Assembly (NCBI RefSeq): GCF_014648275.1 | Contig: NZ_BMQU01000003.1 | Location: forward strand, 186,001 to 250,000 | DNA length: 64,000 nucleotides | Origin: Pseudomonas laurentiana | GTDB lineage: Bacteria; Pseudomonadota; Gammaproteobacteria; Pseudomonadales; Pseudomonadaceae | Direction of reading: 5' to 3' | Shown: piece after piece, positions 32,320 through 42,404 of the stretch | Position numbering within the stretch: position 1 is the stretch's first letter | Layout of the letters: each line of letters begins with the position of its first letter | The notes under the pieces: model-generated | Told to the model about the DNA's origin: nothing | Seen by the model: the letters and a program-made list of their open reading frames with translations, nothing else | The model's database searches: none | Program-made: the position numbers and the translations under genes

Positions 32320-35300
32320 ATGAACCTGTCCGGCCCGTTTATTCGTCGTCCGGTGGCGACGATGCTGCTGAGCCTGGCGATCCTGTTGCTGGGTGGCGTG
32401 AGCTTTGGCTTGCTGCCGGTGGCACCGCTGCCGCAGATCGATTTCCCGGTGATCGTGGTGTCGGCCAACTTGCCGGGGGCGAGTCCCGAGGTCATGGCCT
32501 CGACTGTGGCGACCCCGTTGGAGCGCTCGATGGGCGCAATTGCCGGGGTCAACACCCTGACCAGCCGTTCCAGTCAGGGTTCGACCCGGGTGATTCTGGG
32601 CTTTGAGCAAGGGCAGAATATCGATGCCGCCGCCCGCGAAGTGCAGGCGGCGATCAATGCCTCGCGCAATCTGTTGCCCAGCGGCATGAACAGCATGCCG
32701 ACTTACAAGAAAATCAACCCGGCCCAGGCACCGATCATGGTGCTGGCGCTGACGTCCAGCGTGTTGCAGAAAGGCCAGTTGTACGACCTCGCATCGACCA
32801 TCCTGTCGCAGAGCCTGTCCCAGGTGCCGGGGGTAGGGGAGGTGCAGATCGGCGGCAGCTCGTTGCCAGCGGTACGCATCGAGCTTGAGCCGCAGATGCT
32901 CAACCAGTACGGCGTGGCCCTGGACGATGTGCGCCAGACCATCGCCAATGCCAATCAGCGTCGGCCCAAAGGTTTCGTCGAGGACAGCGCACGTAACTGG
33001 CAGGTACAGGCCAACGATCAGCTCTACAAAGCCAAGGACTATGAACCCCTGGTGATCCGTTACCAGGACGGTTCGGTACTGCGTCTGAGCCATGTGGCCA
33101 AGGTCAGCGATGGCGTGGAAAACCGCTACAACAGTGGTTTTTTCAATGACCAGGATGCGGTGCTGCTGGTGATCAACCGTCAGACCGGGGCCAACATCAT
33201 CGAGACTGTGGCGAAGATCAAGGAGCAGTTGCCGGCCCTTGAGGCGTTGATGCCGGCCAGTGTCAAACTGGACCTGGCCATGGACCGTTCGCCAGTGATC
33301 AAGGCCACCCTCAAGGAAGCTGAACATACCTTGCTGATTGCGGTAGCCCTGGTCGTCCTGGTGGTGTTCCTGTTCCTCGGCAACCTTCGCGCTTCGCTGA
33401 TTCCGACCCTGGCGGTACCCGTGTCACTGGTGGGTACCTTCGCAATCATGTACCTGTGCGGCTTTTCCCTGAACAACCTGTCGCTGATGGCCTTGATCCT
33501 GGCCACAGGCCTGGTGGTGGACGATGCCATCGTGGTGCTGGAAAACATCTCCAGGCACATTGATGAGGGTGTTGCGCCGCTGCGTGCAGCGTTTCTCGGC
33601 ACCAAGGAGGTGGGTTTCACCTTGTTGTCGATGAACGTGTCGCTTGTGGTGGTGTTCATCTCCATCCTGTTCATGGGCGGTATTGTCCAGTCGCTGTTCA
33701 AAGAGTTCTCCATCACCCTGGCCGCCGCGATCATTGTTTCGCTGGTGGTGTCGCTGACCCTTACACCCATGCTCTGCGCCCGTTGGCTCAAGCCGCACCC
33801 GGTTGGCCAGCAGACCCGCTTGCAGCGTTGGAGCGAGCAGCTCAACCAGCGCATGATGGCCGGTTATGACCGTACCCTGAGCTGGGCATTGCGCCATCGT
33901 CGGCTGACGCTCGTCAGCCTGCTGCTGACCATTGGCGTGAACATTGCCCTTTACGTCGTGGTGCCCAAGACCTTTATGCCGCAGCAGGACACCGGCCAGT
34001 TGATGGGGTTCGTGCGCGGTGATGACGGGCTGTCGTTTTCGGTCATGCAGCCGAAAATGGAGACCTACCGTCGGGCCCTGCTCAATGATCCCGCCGTGGA
34101 AAGTGTGGCCGGCTTCATTGGTGGCAATAGCGGCATCAACAACGCCATGGTGCTGGTGCGCCTGAAACCGATCAAGGAACGCAAGGACTCGGCACAGAAG
34201 GTCATTGAGCGCCTGCGCAAGAACATGCCCAAGGTGCCGGGTGGCCGCTTGTTCCTGATGGCGGACCAGGACCTGCAATTTGGTGGTAGCGGGCGCGAGC
34301 AAAGCTCCTCACAGTTTCTCTATACCTTGCAAAGTGGCGACCTGGCTTCGTTGCGCGAGTGGTACCCGAAGGTCGTTGCGGCCTTCAAGACCCTGCCGGA
34401 ACTCACGGCTATCGATGCGCGTGAAGGCAGCGGTACCCAGCAAGTGACATTGGTGGTCGATCGCGAACAGGCCAAACGCCTGGGTATCGACATGAATATG
34501 GTCACCGCGGTGCTCAATAACGCCTACAGCCAGCGGCAGATCTCGACTATCTACGACAGCCTGAACCAGTATCAGGTGGTCATGGAGGTCAACCCGCAGT
34601 ATGCCCAGGACCCGCGTACCCTGGAGCAGGTGCAGGTGATTACTGCGGCGGGGGCGCGGGTGCCGCTGGCCTCGTTTGCTCGCTATGAAAACAGCCTGGC
34701 CAGCGACCGGGTCAGTCATGAAGGGCAATTCGCTTCTGAAGACATCGCCTTCGACATTGCTGAAGGCTACAGCCAGGAAGCCGCCATGGCCGCTGTAGAA
34801 CGTGCAGTGGCCAAGGTCGGCTTGCCTGAAGAGGTGATCGCCAAACTGGGCGGTACCGGCAATGCCTTCGAGGAAAGCCAGAAAGGCCAGCCATTCATGA
34901 TCCTCGGTGCACTGCTGGCGGTGTACCTGGTGCTGGGCATTTTGTATGAAAGCTACATTCATCCGCTGACCATTCTGTCGACGCTGCCGTCCGCCGGGGT
35001 GGGCGCCTTGCTCACGCTGCACCTGGTGGGCAGCGAGTTCAGCCTGATCTCGTTGCTGGGGTTGTTTCTGCTGATCGGGGTGGTGAAGAAAAACGCCATC
35101 CTGATGATCGACCTGGCCTTGCAGCTTGAGCGGCATGAAGGGCTGAGCCCTGAAGAATCGATCCGCCGTGCGTGCCTGCTGCGTTTGCGGCCGATCCTGA
35201 TGACCACCCTGGCGGCCATCCTCGGTGCGCTACCGCTGTTGCTTGGCGGTGCCGAAGGTGCCGAGATGCGGCAGCCGCTGGGTCTGACCATTATTGGTGG

Positions 35301-35430
35301 GCTGGTCTTCAGCCAGATCCTCACGCTTTACACCACTCCTGTGGTCTACCTCTACCTGGACCGTCTGCGCCATCGCTTCAACCACTGGCGTGGCGTGCGT
35401 ACCGATGCTGCTTTGGAAACCCCGCTATGA
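32320..35430 (+). CDS. muxC: RND efflux pump subunit (MuxC/MdtC type)
   Basis: This 1036-residue protein is the second RND subunit of the operon, with the same topology. The equivalent proton-relay residues are in LVVDDAIVVLEN (about residue 405) and GVVKKNAILMID (about 935). The start at 32320 (MNLSGPFIRRPVAT) follows AGGAG at nine bases, 22 bases after muxB. Earlier in-frame codons lie inside muxB and lack a ribosome site. Confidence 0.94.
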   Translation: MNLSGPFIRRPVATMLLSLAILLLGGVSFGLLPVAPLPQIDFPVIVVSANLPGASPEVMASTVATPLERSMGAIAGVNTLTSRSSQGSTRVILGFEQGQNIDAAAREVQAAINASRNLLPSGMNSMPTYKKINPAQAPIMVLALTSSVLQKGQLYDLASTILSQSLSQVPGVGEVQIGGSSLPAVRIELEPQMLNQYGVALDDVRQTIANANQRRPKGFVEDSARNWQVQANDQLYKAKDYEPLVIRYQDGSVLRLSHVAKVSDGVENRYNSGFFNDQDAVLLVINRQTGANIIETVAKIKEQLPALEALMPASVKLDLAMDRSPVIKATLKEAEHTLLIAVALVVLVVFLFLGNLRASLIPTLAVPVSLVGTFAIMYLCGFSLNNLSLMALILATGLVVDDAIVVLENISRHIDEGVAPLRAAFLGTKEVGFTLLSMNVSLVVVFISILFMGGIVQSLFKEFSITLAAAIIVSLVVSLTLTPMLCARWLKPHPVGQQTRLQRWSEQLNQRMMAGYDRTLSWALRHRRLTLVSLLLTIGVNIALYVVVPKTFMPQQDTGQLMGFVRGDDGLSFSVMQPKMETYRRALLNDPAVESVAGFIGGNSGINNAMVLVRLKPIKERKDSAQKVIERLRKNMPKVPGGRLFLMADQDLQFGGSGREQSSSQFLYTLQSGDLASLREWYPKVVAAFKTLPELTAIDAREGSGTQQVTLVVDREQAKRLGIDMNMVTAVLNNAYSQRQISTIYDSLNQYQVVMEVNPQYAQDPRTLEQVQVITAAGARVPLASFARYENSLASDRVSHEGQFASEDIAFDIAEGYSQEAAMAAVERAVAKVGLPEEVIAKLGGTGNAFEESQKGQPFMILGALLAVYLVLGILYESYIHPLTILSTLPSAGVGALLTLHLVGSEFSLISLLGLFLLIGVVKKNAILMIDLALQLERHEGLSPEESIRRACLLRLRPILMTTLAAILGALPLLLGGAEGAEMRQPLGLTIIGGLVFSQILTLYTTPVVYLYLDRLRHRFNHWRGVRTDAALETPL

Positions 35431-36914
35431 CTCAACGCCTGTTACTTTCCGACCGCACACTTCAGCAGTTGCTGGCCGCCCGAGGCTCACGCTTGCTGGC
35501 GACCGGCATGTGCCTGGTGATGCTCAGCGCCTGTACCCTGAGCCCGAATTACCAGCGCCCGGAAACCCCTGCGCAAGCGTCGTTCAAATATGCAGAGGGC
35601 TGGACCCAGGCAACACCATCCGATGCGTTGGCCCGAGGTGCCTGGTGGGAGTTGTATGGCGATAGCCTGCTCAACGACCTGGTTGCGCAACTCAATGCCA
35701 ACAACCAGACGGTTGCCCAGTACGAGGCTCAGTACCGGCAGGCGCAAGCGTTGGTGCGTAGCGCCCGAGGCTCGCTGTTTCCCAGTATTGACCTGAGTGC
35801 CGGCAAGACCCGTTCCAGCCAGGGCACAGGTAGCAGTAGTTCAAGCCTGAGCAATAACAGCAGCGGCATCCGTGATACCTACAACACCCAACTGGGCGTG
35901 AGTTGGGAGGCTGATTTGTGGGGCAAACTGCGCGAGGGGCTGGCCGCTAACCAGGCCAGCGCTGAAGCGAGCCTGGCCGACATGGCCGCGATTCGTCTGA
36001 GTCTGCAGTCGGAACTGGTGCAGAACTACCTGCAACTGCGGGTGCTGGATGAGCAGAAGCGCCTGTTAGAGGCCACTGTCGAGGCTTACCAGCGTTCGCT
36101 GACCATGACCGAGAACCAGTACCGTGCCGGCGTTTCTGGCAAAGATGCCGTGGCTCAGGCACAAACTCAGCTGAAAAGTACTCAGGCAGACCTGATTGAC
36201 CTGGTCTGGCAGCGTGCCCAGTTGGAGAACGCGATTGCCGTACTGCTGGGCAAGGCACCGTCAGAATTTGCCCTGGCCGCGACCGAGCGCATTCCGGCCC
36301 TGCCGGAAGTGCCGCTGGCCTTGCCGTCGCAATTGCTGGAGCGTCGTCCCGACATCGCGTCGGCTGAACGCAAGGTGATGTCGGCCAACGCCAGCATTGG
36401 CGTGGCAAAAGCGGCCTACTTTCCCGACTTGAGCCTGAGCCTGAGTGGGGGCTACAGCAGTAGCAGCTTCAATGACTGGATCAGCCTGCCAAACCGCTTC
36501 TGGTCGGTCGGGCCGCAACTGGCAGTGACCTTGTTCGACGGTGGCAAACGTGCAGCTGAAGTCGACCGAACCGAAGCGGTCTATGACCAGACCGTCGCCC
36601 AGTACCGGCAGACGGTGCTGGATGGCTTTCGTGAAGTGGAAAACTACCTCGTGCAGTTGAAGGTCTACGAGGATGAGGCCCAGGTACGCAATGAGGCGCT
36701 GGCGTCCGCACGGGAATCGTTGCGCCTGACGAATAATCAGTACAAGGCAGGGCTGATTGGTTACCTCGACGTAGTCAATGTGCAGGCCACGGCCTTGAGT
36801 AATGAGCGCAGTGTGCTGACCTTGTTGCAGGGGCGTCTGGTGGCGAGCGTACAGTTGATTGCGGCCTTGGGTGGTGGCTGGGACACAGAGGCGGCGTTCA
36901 GCCCGCAGCCTTGA
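35427..36914 (+). CDS. opmB: Outer-membrane efflux channel lipoprotein (OpmB/NodT family)
   Basis: This 495-residue TolC-like channel has an N-terminal lipoprotein signal with lipobox LSAC (cysteine at about residue 36). It then carries the OMF signature PNYQRPETP and AWWELYGDSLLNDLVAQ, and two structural repeats rich in long helices. It forms the outer-membrane exit of the MuxABC pump. The ATG overlaps the muxC stop (ATGA at 35427-35430), giving tight translational coupling. The signal region is longer than usual, with a charged lead of about 20 residues. Confidence 0.93.
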   Translation: MTQRLLLSDRTLQQLLAARGSRLLATGMCLVMLSACTLSPNYQRPETPAQASFKYAEGWTQATPSDALARGAWWELYGDSLLNDLVAQLNANNQTVAQYEAQYRQAQALVRSARGSLFPSIDLSAGKTRSSQGTGSSSSSLSNNSSGIRDTYNTQLGVSWEADLWGKLREGLAANQASAEASLADMAAIRLSLQSELVQNYLQLRVLDEQKRLLEATVEAYQRSLTMTENQYRAGVSGKDAVAQAQTQLKSTQADLIDLVWQRAQLENAIAVLLGKAPSEFALAATERIPALPEVPLALPSQLLERRPDIASAERKVMSANASIGVAKAAYFPDLSLSLSGGYSSSSFNDWISLPNRFWSVGPQLAVTLFDGGKRAAEVDRTEAVYDQTVAQYRQTVLDGFREVENYLVQLKVYEDEAQVRNEALASARESLRLTNNQYKAGLIGYLDVVNVQATALSNERSVLTLLQGRLVASVQLIAALGGGWDTEAAFSPQP

Positions 36915-37085
36915 CGGTTCGGCTGGTCAGGATGGCGGTATCGTGCCCGCGTTTGCACGGTACTGTGATCCGCGCAGGTTATAGCTGACCCACTGAAACT
37001 CCGTGCGTTTCGCTAGCGCTTGGGTACAATCTCCGGCCTTATCGGGCCTCAACGCGTGCCCTCCAACCCGGTTGTCGAAGGCCTC

Positions 37086-39167
37086 ATGTTGATCGGTAGT
37101 TACTCTCCCTCGCTGGTACTGATTTCCCTGTGCGTGGCTATCCTTGCGTCTTATACCGCGCTTGACCTGTCTGGCCGTATCGCGACGTCCAAAGGGCGCG
37201 CGGTCTACCTGTGGATGGGTGGCGGGGCCATGGCCATGGGTTTCGGGATCTGGTCGATGCACTTTATCGGGATGCTCGCCTTCAGCCTGCCGATCCCGCT
37301 GGGTTACGACATCACCTTGACGGCGCTGTCCTTGCTGGTTGCCGTGTTGTCTTCGGGTTTCGCTCTCTGGCTGGTCAGCCAGCCGAGCCTGCCTTGGCGG
37401 ACGCTGGGCCTGGGTGCCTTGATCATGGGGGCGGGCATCAGTTGCATGCATTACACCGGGATGGCGGCCATGCGCATGCAGCCCGGCATCGATTACGACC
37501 CGGCGTTGTTCGTAGTGTCTTTGCTGATAGCCGGGAGCGCCTCGGCTGCGGCGCTCTGGATCGCGTTCCGTTTACGTCTACACACCCCTTACGTGCGCCA
37601 GTTCCGTGGCTGTGCGGCGGTGATCATGGGCATTGCCATTGTCGGCATGCACTACACCGGCATGGCTGCGGCCAACTTCGTCGATGGCAGCTTCTGTGGC
37701 GTCCAGGACGGCTTGAGCGGTAATGGCCTGGATTATCTGGTATTGATCACTACCCTGGCGGTGCTGGCGGTGGCGTTGTTGACGTCGGTGCTGGATGCGC
37801 GACTGGAAGCGCGTACGGCCGAACTGGCGCACTCGTTGACATTGGCTAACCAGGAACTCACGCAGTTGGCCTTGCACGACACCTTGACCGGGCTGCCCAA
37901 TCGGACGTTGCTGGCCGACCGGATCGATCAGGCCATCAGCAAGGTGGCGGAGCAGGGCGGTTGCTTTGCCCTGATGTTTATTGATCTTGATGGTTTCAAG
38001 CCGGTCAACGATGCCTTTGGCCACCATATGGGTGACCAATTGCTCAAAGAGGTTGCTTTGCGGCTTCGCGGGCACCTGCACAGCCAGGACACCCTGGCGC
38101 GTATTGGCGGTGATGAGTTTGTGCTCTTGGTAGAGCTGGATGAGCCGGACGATGCGCTGGGTGTTGCTACCAAGCAGGTCAACCTGATCTCGCGACCATT
38201 CCGCATCAATGAGCAGAACCTGCAGATTTCCGCCAGCATCGGCATTTCCTTGTACCCGGGTAACTGTATTGACCAGCACGAGCTGCTGCGCAATGCCGAC
38301 GCGGCGATGTACCACGCCAAAAGCGCGGGCAAGAACGGCTACAGCTTCTTCGATGTATCGATGAACAGCAATGCACGGTTGCAGCTGCAGTTGCTTCAGG
38401 ATTTGCGCATGGCGTTGGAGCAAGGGCAGTTTCGCCTGTACTACCAGCCCAAGTTCGATGCCCAGAAATGCCAGCCCATCGGTGCTGAAGCGCTGTTGCG
38501 TTGGGCCCATCCTCAACATGGCCTGTTGTTGCCGGATCGCTTTATTGTCCTGGCGGAGAAGACCGGCCTGATCATTCCCATCGGTGAGTGGGTGCTGGAT
38601 GAGGCGTGTCGGCAAATGCGCTTGTGGATTGATCAGGGTTATACCGACTGGCGTATCGCCGTGAACCTGTCGGCGATCCAGTTCTGTCATGCCAGCCTGG
38701 TTGAGAGTGTTGCCAAGGCATTGGCGCGGCATCGTCTGCCGCCCAACACCTTGACGCTGGAAATTACCGAGACCACCGCCATGCATGATGCCGATGCCAG
38801 TCTGTTGGTTTTGCAGAGGCTTTCGGACATGGGCGTGGACTTGTCGATCGACGATTTTGGCACCGGCTACTCCAGCTTGATGTACCTCAAGCGGCTGCCG
38901 GCCAATGAGCTGAAGATCGACCGGGGCTTCGTTCGTGATCTGGAGCACGACGGCGACGATGCCGCGATTGTCTCGGCGATAGTTGCGCTGGGCCAGGCCT
39001 TGGGCCTGCGTATCGTTGCCGAAGGGGTGGAAACCGATCGGCAACAGGACTTTCTCACACGTCTGGGCTGTGATTCGCTACAGGGCTACCTCTTGGGGCA
39101 ACCGCAATCTGCAGAAGACTTCATGGCCAGAATCGAATCGGTCCATCAAGCCGATCTACCCGCCTAG
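37086..39167 (+). CDS. MHYT-GGDEF-EAL cyclic-di-GMP signalling protein
   Basis: This 693-residue inner-membrane protein may both make and degrade cyclic-di-GMP. Seven N-terminal helices contain three MHYT-type motifs (MHFIGM, MHYTGM, MHYTGM), thought to bind a metal and sense a diatomic gas. A GGDEF domain follows with LTGLPNR and an intact RIGGDEF active site near residue 343. The EAL domain has EALLRWAHP (about 472), NLSAIQF, EITETTA, DDFGTGYSSL and EGVET, all consistent with phosphodiesterase activity. The ATG at 37086 has GAAGG upstream; 37020 is also in frame. It follows the efflux operon by 171 bases. Confidence 0.93.
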   Translation: MLIGSYSPSLVLISLCVAILASYTALDLSGRIATSKGRAVYLWMGGGAMAMGFGIWSMHFIGMLAFSLPIPLGYDITLTALSLLVAVLSSGFALWLVSQPSLPWRTLGLGALIMGAGISCMHYTGMAAMRMQPGIDYDPALFVVSLLIAGSASAAALWIAFRLRLHTPYVRQFRGCAAVIMGIAIVGMHYTGMAAANFVDGSFCGVQDGLSGNGLDYLVLITTLAVLAVALLTSVLDARLEARTAELAHSLTLANQELTQLALHDTLTGLPNRTLLADRIDQAISKVAEQGGCFALMFIDLDGFKPVNDAFGHHMGDQLLKEVALRLRGHLHSQDTLARIGGDEFVLLVELDEPDDALGVATKQVNLISRPFRINEQNLQISASIGISLYPGNCIDQHELLRNADAAMYHAKSAGKNGYSFFDVSMNSNARLQLQLLQDLRMALEQGQFRLYYQPKFDAQKCQPIGAEALLRWAHPQHGLLLPDRFIVLAEKTGLIIPIGEWVLDEACRQMRLWIDQGYTDWRIAVNLSAIQFCHASLVESVAKALARHRLPPNTLTLEITETTAMHDADASLLVLQRLSDMGVDLSIDDFGTGYSSLMYLKRLPANELKIDRGFVRDLEHDGDDAAIVSAIVALGQALGLRIVAEGVETDRQQDFLTRLGCDSLQGYLLGQPQSAEDFMARIESVHQADLPA

Positions 39168-39170
39168 GTG

Positions 39171-39428
39171 TCATGCCGAATGCAAGGTGCTGGAAGGCTC
39201 ACAAGCATCGAGCTCGGCCTCTACGGCCTCGATGATCAGCTCAACATCGGTAGCTTGCATCACGGTGGCGCATGGAATGCCGGCGATCGCCAGCAAGGTT
39301 TCGCCCGTGGCGCGGTCAAACAGGCGGGCGACCATGCTGCAGGGAGCATCCATGGTGGCTTCAAAGCCCAATGGATGGAAATGCCAACGCATTACCTGAC
39401 AGGCGTTTGGAAACGTCAGTTTGTTCAT
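39171..39428 (-). CDS. DUF1652 protein
   Basis: This 85-residue soluble protein has the DUF1652 pattern common in Pseudomonas: an N-terminal LTFPNACQVMRWHFHPLGFEATMDAP and a C-terminal acidic helix (VELIIEAVEAELDA). The ATG at 39428 has a near-perfect AAGGAGG. It converges on the MHYT gene with a 3-base gap and is divergent from the aminotransferase. The family has no established function. Confidence 0.85.
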   Translation of the reverse strand: MNKLTFPNACQVMRWHFHPLGFEATMDAPCSMVARLFDRATGETLLAIAGIPCATVMQATDVELIIEAVEAELDACEPSSTLHSA

Positions 39429-39731
39429 GCCGGCCTCCTTGATTATCAGCGTCACACGGTGTGTTGGCTACGTCTCAGGGTATAGCGCGACCCTAACCAT
39501 AGCATTCACTGGCGCGTTGTCCGGACCGGAACCCGGTTCATCACCGGTTGTTTGACCCAGATCAAAGCCCTTCGTTCGAATGGTTTTTCAACGCAAACGT
39601 TTGTCTTTGGGTGTTGAACCGCACGGCGCACGTCATTCTGCTACTTTTACCGGCAGTCGGCTGGGATGCCTGCCTGGAGGTTTCTGACCAGCGGTACGCC
39701 CGAGGCGCACCCTCAGTCAAGGAGCCCCTTC
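39429..39731. other. Divergent regulatory region between DUF1652 and aminotransferase genes
   Basis: These 303 bases contain no gene that I can support. They should hold two divergent promoters and include an Anr/FNR-type site at 39552-39565. Confidence 0.55.
39552..39565. promoter_or_regulatory. Candidate Anr/FNR box
   Basis: TTGACCCAGATCAA fits the TTGAY-N4-RTCAA consensus for the oxygen-sensing Anr/FNR regulators. It lies 124 bases upstream of the DUF1652 start and 167 bases upstream of the aminotransferase start. I see no good -10 element at the standard -41.5 spacing on either side. Confidence 0.45.
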
Positions 39732-40940
39732 ATGCAGTATTCCACCCTGACCCAACGTATTGCGGGTGACGGTGCTGCCGTCTGGAACATTCACTACCGT
39801 GCCCTGGAGCTGCAGCAGCAAGGTCGTGACATTCTGTTGCTGTCGGTCGGCGATCCTGATTTCGAAACGCCTAAGCCGATAGTCCAGGCGGCGATCGACA
39901 GTCTGGTCGCTGGCGATACCCATTATTCAGATGTGCGCGGCAGCCTGGCCTTGCGTCAGGCCATTGCCCGCCAGCATGCACGGCTCAGCGGGCAAGTCGT
40001 GGATGTGCAAGAGGTCGTTGTGTTGGCGGGGGCCCAGTGTGCGCTGTATGGCGTGGCTCAATGCCTGTTCGATCCGGGCGATGAAGTGATCGTCGCCGAG
40101 CCCATGTATGTCACTTACGAGGCGGTCTTCGGTGCTTGCGGGGCCCGGCCGGTACCCGTCGCGGTCAAGCCCGAGAAGGGTTTTCGTATTGAGCCGGCGG
40201 ATGTTCAGGCGCTGATCACCCCGCGTACCCGCGCCCTGCTTATCAATAGCCCGCACAACCCTTCAGGTGCCAGCCTGCCACGTGCCACATGGGAGCACCT
40301 GGCAACGCTGTGTATCCAGCACGACCTGTGGCTGATCTCTGATGAGGTGTACAGCGAACTGCTGTATGACGGCGAGCATGTCAGCCCCGCGAGCTTGCCG
40401 GGCATGGCAGAGCGTTGTGTGACGATCAACAGCCTTTCCAAATCCCATGCCATGTCCGGTTGGCGGGTGGGTTGGATGATCGGGCCGCCGACGTTGGCTG
40501 ACCACCTGACACACTTGGCGCTGTGCATGCTCTATGGCTTGCCGGATTTTGTTCAGAACGCTGCTCGGGTGGCCCTGGAACACGACCTGCCAGAGCTTGC
40601 TCAGATGCGCGAGGCTTACCGCGAGCGTCGTGATCGCGTATGTGCCAGCTTGGAAGGCTGCGCGGGGATCCGTGTGCACAGGCCGGATGGCGGCATGTTC
40701 GTGATGATTGATATCCGTGAAACTGGCTTGGGCGCACAGGCGTTCGCCGAACGCCTGCTGGAAGAGCAGGGTGTTGCGGTGTTGCCTGGCGATGCATTCG
40801 GCCCCAGTGCTGCCGGGCATCTGCGACTGGGCCTGGTACTGGACAGTCAACGACTGGAACTGGCCTGCCAGCGCATTGCCCGCTGTGCGGCACAAGCGCT
40901 GGAGGGGCAATTCAGCTCAGCAAGCCGGCTGCAATATTGA
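39732..40940 (+). CDS. Arginine:pyruvate transaminase-like aminotransferase
   Basis: This 402-residue class I/II PLP enzyme strongly resembles AruH of P. aeruginosa, as I recall its sequence ([18 protein letters not shown] at the start, [16 protein letters not shown] and [20 protein letters not shown]). AruH transfers the amino group of L-arginine to pyruvate. The PLP lysine is in [17 protein letters not shown] (about residue 236). The partner genes aruI, aruR and aruS are not adjacent. The start at 39732 has AAGGAG upstream. The 3' end overlaps the convergent DUF1345 gene by 29 bases. Confidence 0.83.
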   Translation: MQYSTLTQRIAGDGAAVWNIHYRALELQQQGRDILLLSVGDPDFETPKPIVQAAIDSLVAGDTHYSDVRGSLALRQAIARQHARLSGQVVDVQEVVVLAGAQCALYGVAQCLFDPGDEVIVAEPMYVTYEAVFGACGARPVPVAVKPEKGFRIEPADVQALITPRTRALLINSPHNPSGASLPRATWEHLATLCIQHDLWLISDEVYSELLYDGEHVSPASLPGMAERCVTINSLSKSHAMSGWRVGWMIGPPTLADHLTHLALCMLYGLPDFVQNAARVALEHDLPELAQMREAYRERRDRVCASLEGCAGIRVHRPDGGMFVMIDIRETGLGAQAFAERLLEEQGVAVLPGDAFGPSAAGHLRLGLVLDSQRLELACQRIARCAAQALEGQFSSASRLQY

Positions 40941-41559
40941 TCGTGAAGCCCAGAATGGCTGTGTTGAAGAGAAAACCGATCAGCGAGTGAGCCAATACCA
41001 CACGGCGCAACTCGCGCCCGGCGACCCCCACATCGGCGGTTTGCACGGCCACGCTCAGGGTGAACGAGAAGTAGTGGAAGTCCCAGTAGTCCGGGCGGCA
41101 TTCGCCATCGGCAAAACGCAACACTGGGGCCTTTGCCTCGTCGGTGTAGAACAGGCGTGCGTAGTGCAGGCTGAAGATCGTGCCGATCAACAGCCACGAA
41201 CCGCTTACGGTGAGCCCGGTGAAGGCGTAGCGCAACAGTTGTTGGCCATTCTCCAGGCCCCGACTGCCGACCAGTTCGAGGGTAACGGCGGCCAGGCTGG
41301 CGATGGCCGCGATACAGACGGTGAACAGCACCAACCCGGCATTTTCGTCTTCGATACTGGCCACCTTGCGGACTCGCTCCGGGCTGGCCCGAATGGTCAG
41401 CCAGAGCACCAATGCCAGGTAAAACCAGACACCGATATTCCAGCCAATCAAAATATGCTGGATCAGGTCGTGGGCGGGAATCAGCAGGCCTGCAACAGTG
41501 CCCAGTAGCGCAGCGGCGCTCAAGCGTGGATGGGTGTGTGCCAGTTTGTGGAATGCCAT
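40912..41559 (-). CDS. DUF1345 inner-membrane protein
   Basis: This 215-residue protein has about five membrane helices and the DUF1345 signature: [23 protein letters not shown] (about residues 60-82) and [23 protein letters not shown] (about 157-179). Function is unknown; the family is sometimes described as a potential channel-like membrane protein. The ATG at 41559 has GAGG upstream. Its last 29 bases overlap the transaminase gene on the other strand. Confidence 0.83.
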   Translation of the reverse strand: MAFHKLAHTHPRLSAAALLGTVAGLLIPAHDLIQHILIGWNIGVWFYLALVLWLTIRASPERVRKVASIEDENAGLVLFTVCIAAIASLAAVTLELVGSRGLENGQQLLRYAFTGLTVSGSWLLIGTIFSLHYARLFYTDEAKAPVLRFADGECRPDYWDFHYFSFTLSVAVQTADVGVAGRELRRVVLAHSLIGFLFNTAILGFTINIAAGLLS

Positions 41560-41639
41560 GCTGCCTCGTTTTGTTGGATGCCTGCGCAACTCTAGCCTAT
41601 ACCTACAGAGCCTTCCTTTGCGCGCCATGGAGCGAGAGC

Positions 41640-42311
41640 ATGAAAAGAGCATTGATCGTCGGTACTCTGTGCCTGACAGGGCTTGTAATGGCCGGTTGTT
41701 CAAGCAAAGTTGTCGAACCCGAACATTATTCCGGTTTTCTCAGGGATTACAGCCGTTTGAGCGAAAGCACATCGCCTTCCGGGGCGACGGTGATGCGTTG
41801 GGTGGACCCTGACCTGAAGGCTGAGCGTTACAAGAGCGTCTACATCGAACCGAGTCAGTTCTATCCCAAACCGCAAGCGACCGAGCGCATACCGCAAAGT
41901 ACCCTGCAAGGCATTACTCGCTACTACGATGCGGCACTCAAGCGGGAAATCAGCAAGTCCCTGCCACTGGCTACAGGCCCTGGCCCTGGCACCATCGTGA
42001 TCAGGCCGGCCATTACCGCAGTCAGTAGCAAGACCGAAGGCTTGAAACCGTATGAGGTGATTCCGATAGCACTGGTAGCCGCGGCAGTGAGTACCGCCTC
42101 GGGCATTCGTGATCAGGAAACCGAGATTGCCACTGAAGCGGCATTTCTCGATGGGGGTAATAATAAGGTGTTGGCCCAGGTCGTACGCAAGGGCAGCGGT
42201 AAGCCCCTGGAGAACGACAAGCAGGTGTTGGTCCCGGATGACGTGAAGTCTGTACTGGATACCTGGGCTTCGGACCTGAACCTGTCGTTCAGGAAGCTCA
42301 AGTCTCGTTAG
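41640..42311 (+). CDS. DUF3313 lipoprotein
   Basis: This 223-residue protein carries a lipoprotein signal with lipobox LVMAGC (cysteine at residue 20), followed by a soluble domain. DUF3313 features are [11 protein letters not shown] near residue 30 and [13 protein letters not shown] near 64. It is expected to be anchored in the outer or inner membrane facing the periplasm; the residue after cysteine is serine, compatible with outer-membrane sorting. The ATG at 41640 follows GGAG by seven bases. The role is unknown. Confidence 0.85.
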   Translation: MKRALIVGTLCLTGLVMAGCSSKVVEPEHYSGFLRDYSRLSESTSPSGATVMRWVDPDLKAERYKSVYIEPSQFYPKPQATERIPQSTLQGITRYYDAALKREISKSLPLATGPGPGTIVIRPAITAVSSKTEGLKPYEVIPIALVAAAVSTASGIRDQETEIATEAAFLDGGNNKVLAQVVRKGSGKPLENDKQVLVPDDVKSVLDTWASDLNLSFRKLKSR

Positions 42312-42404
42312 CTCACTTGATTATCCTGAAGCCGACTGCTCGCCCGTGGTATCGGCTCCCATGATGGGAGGGCGTGTCGGCTATTGGCAGCAGCGTCACG
42401 CCTG

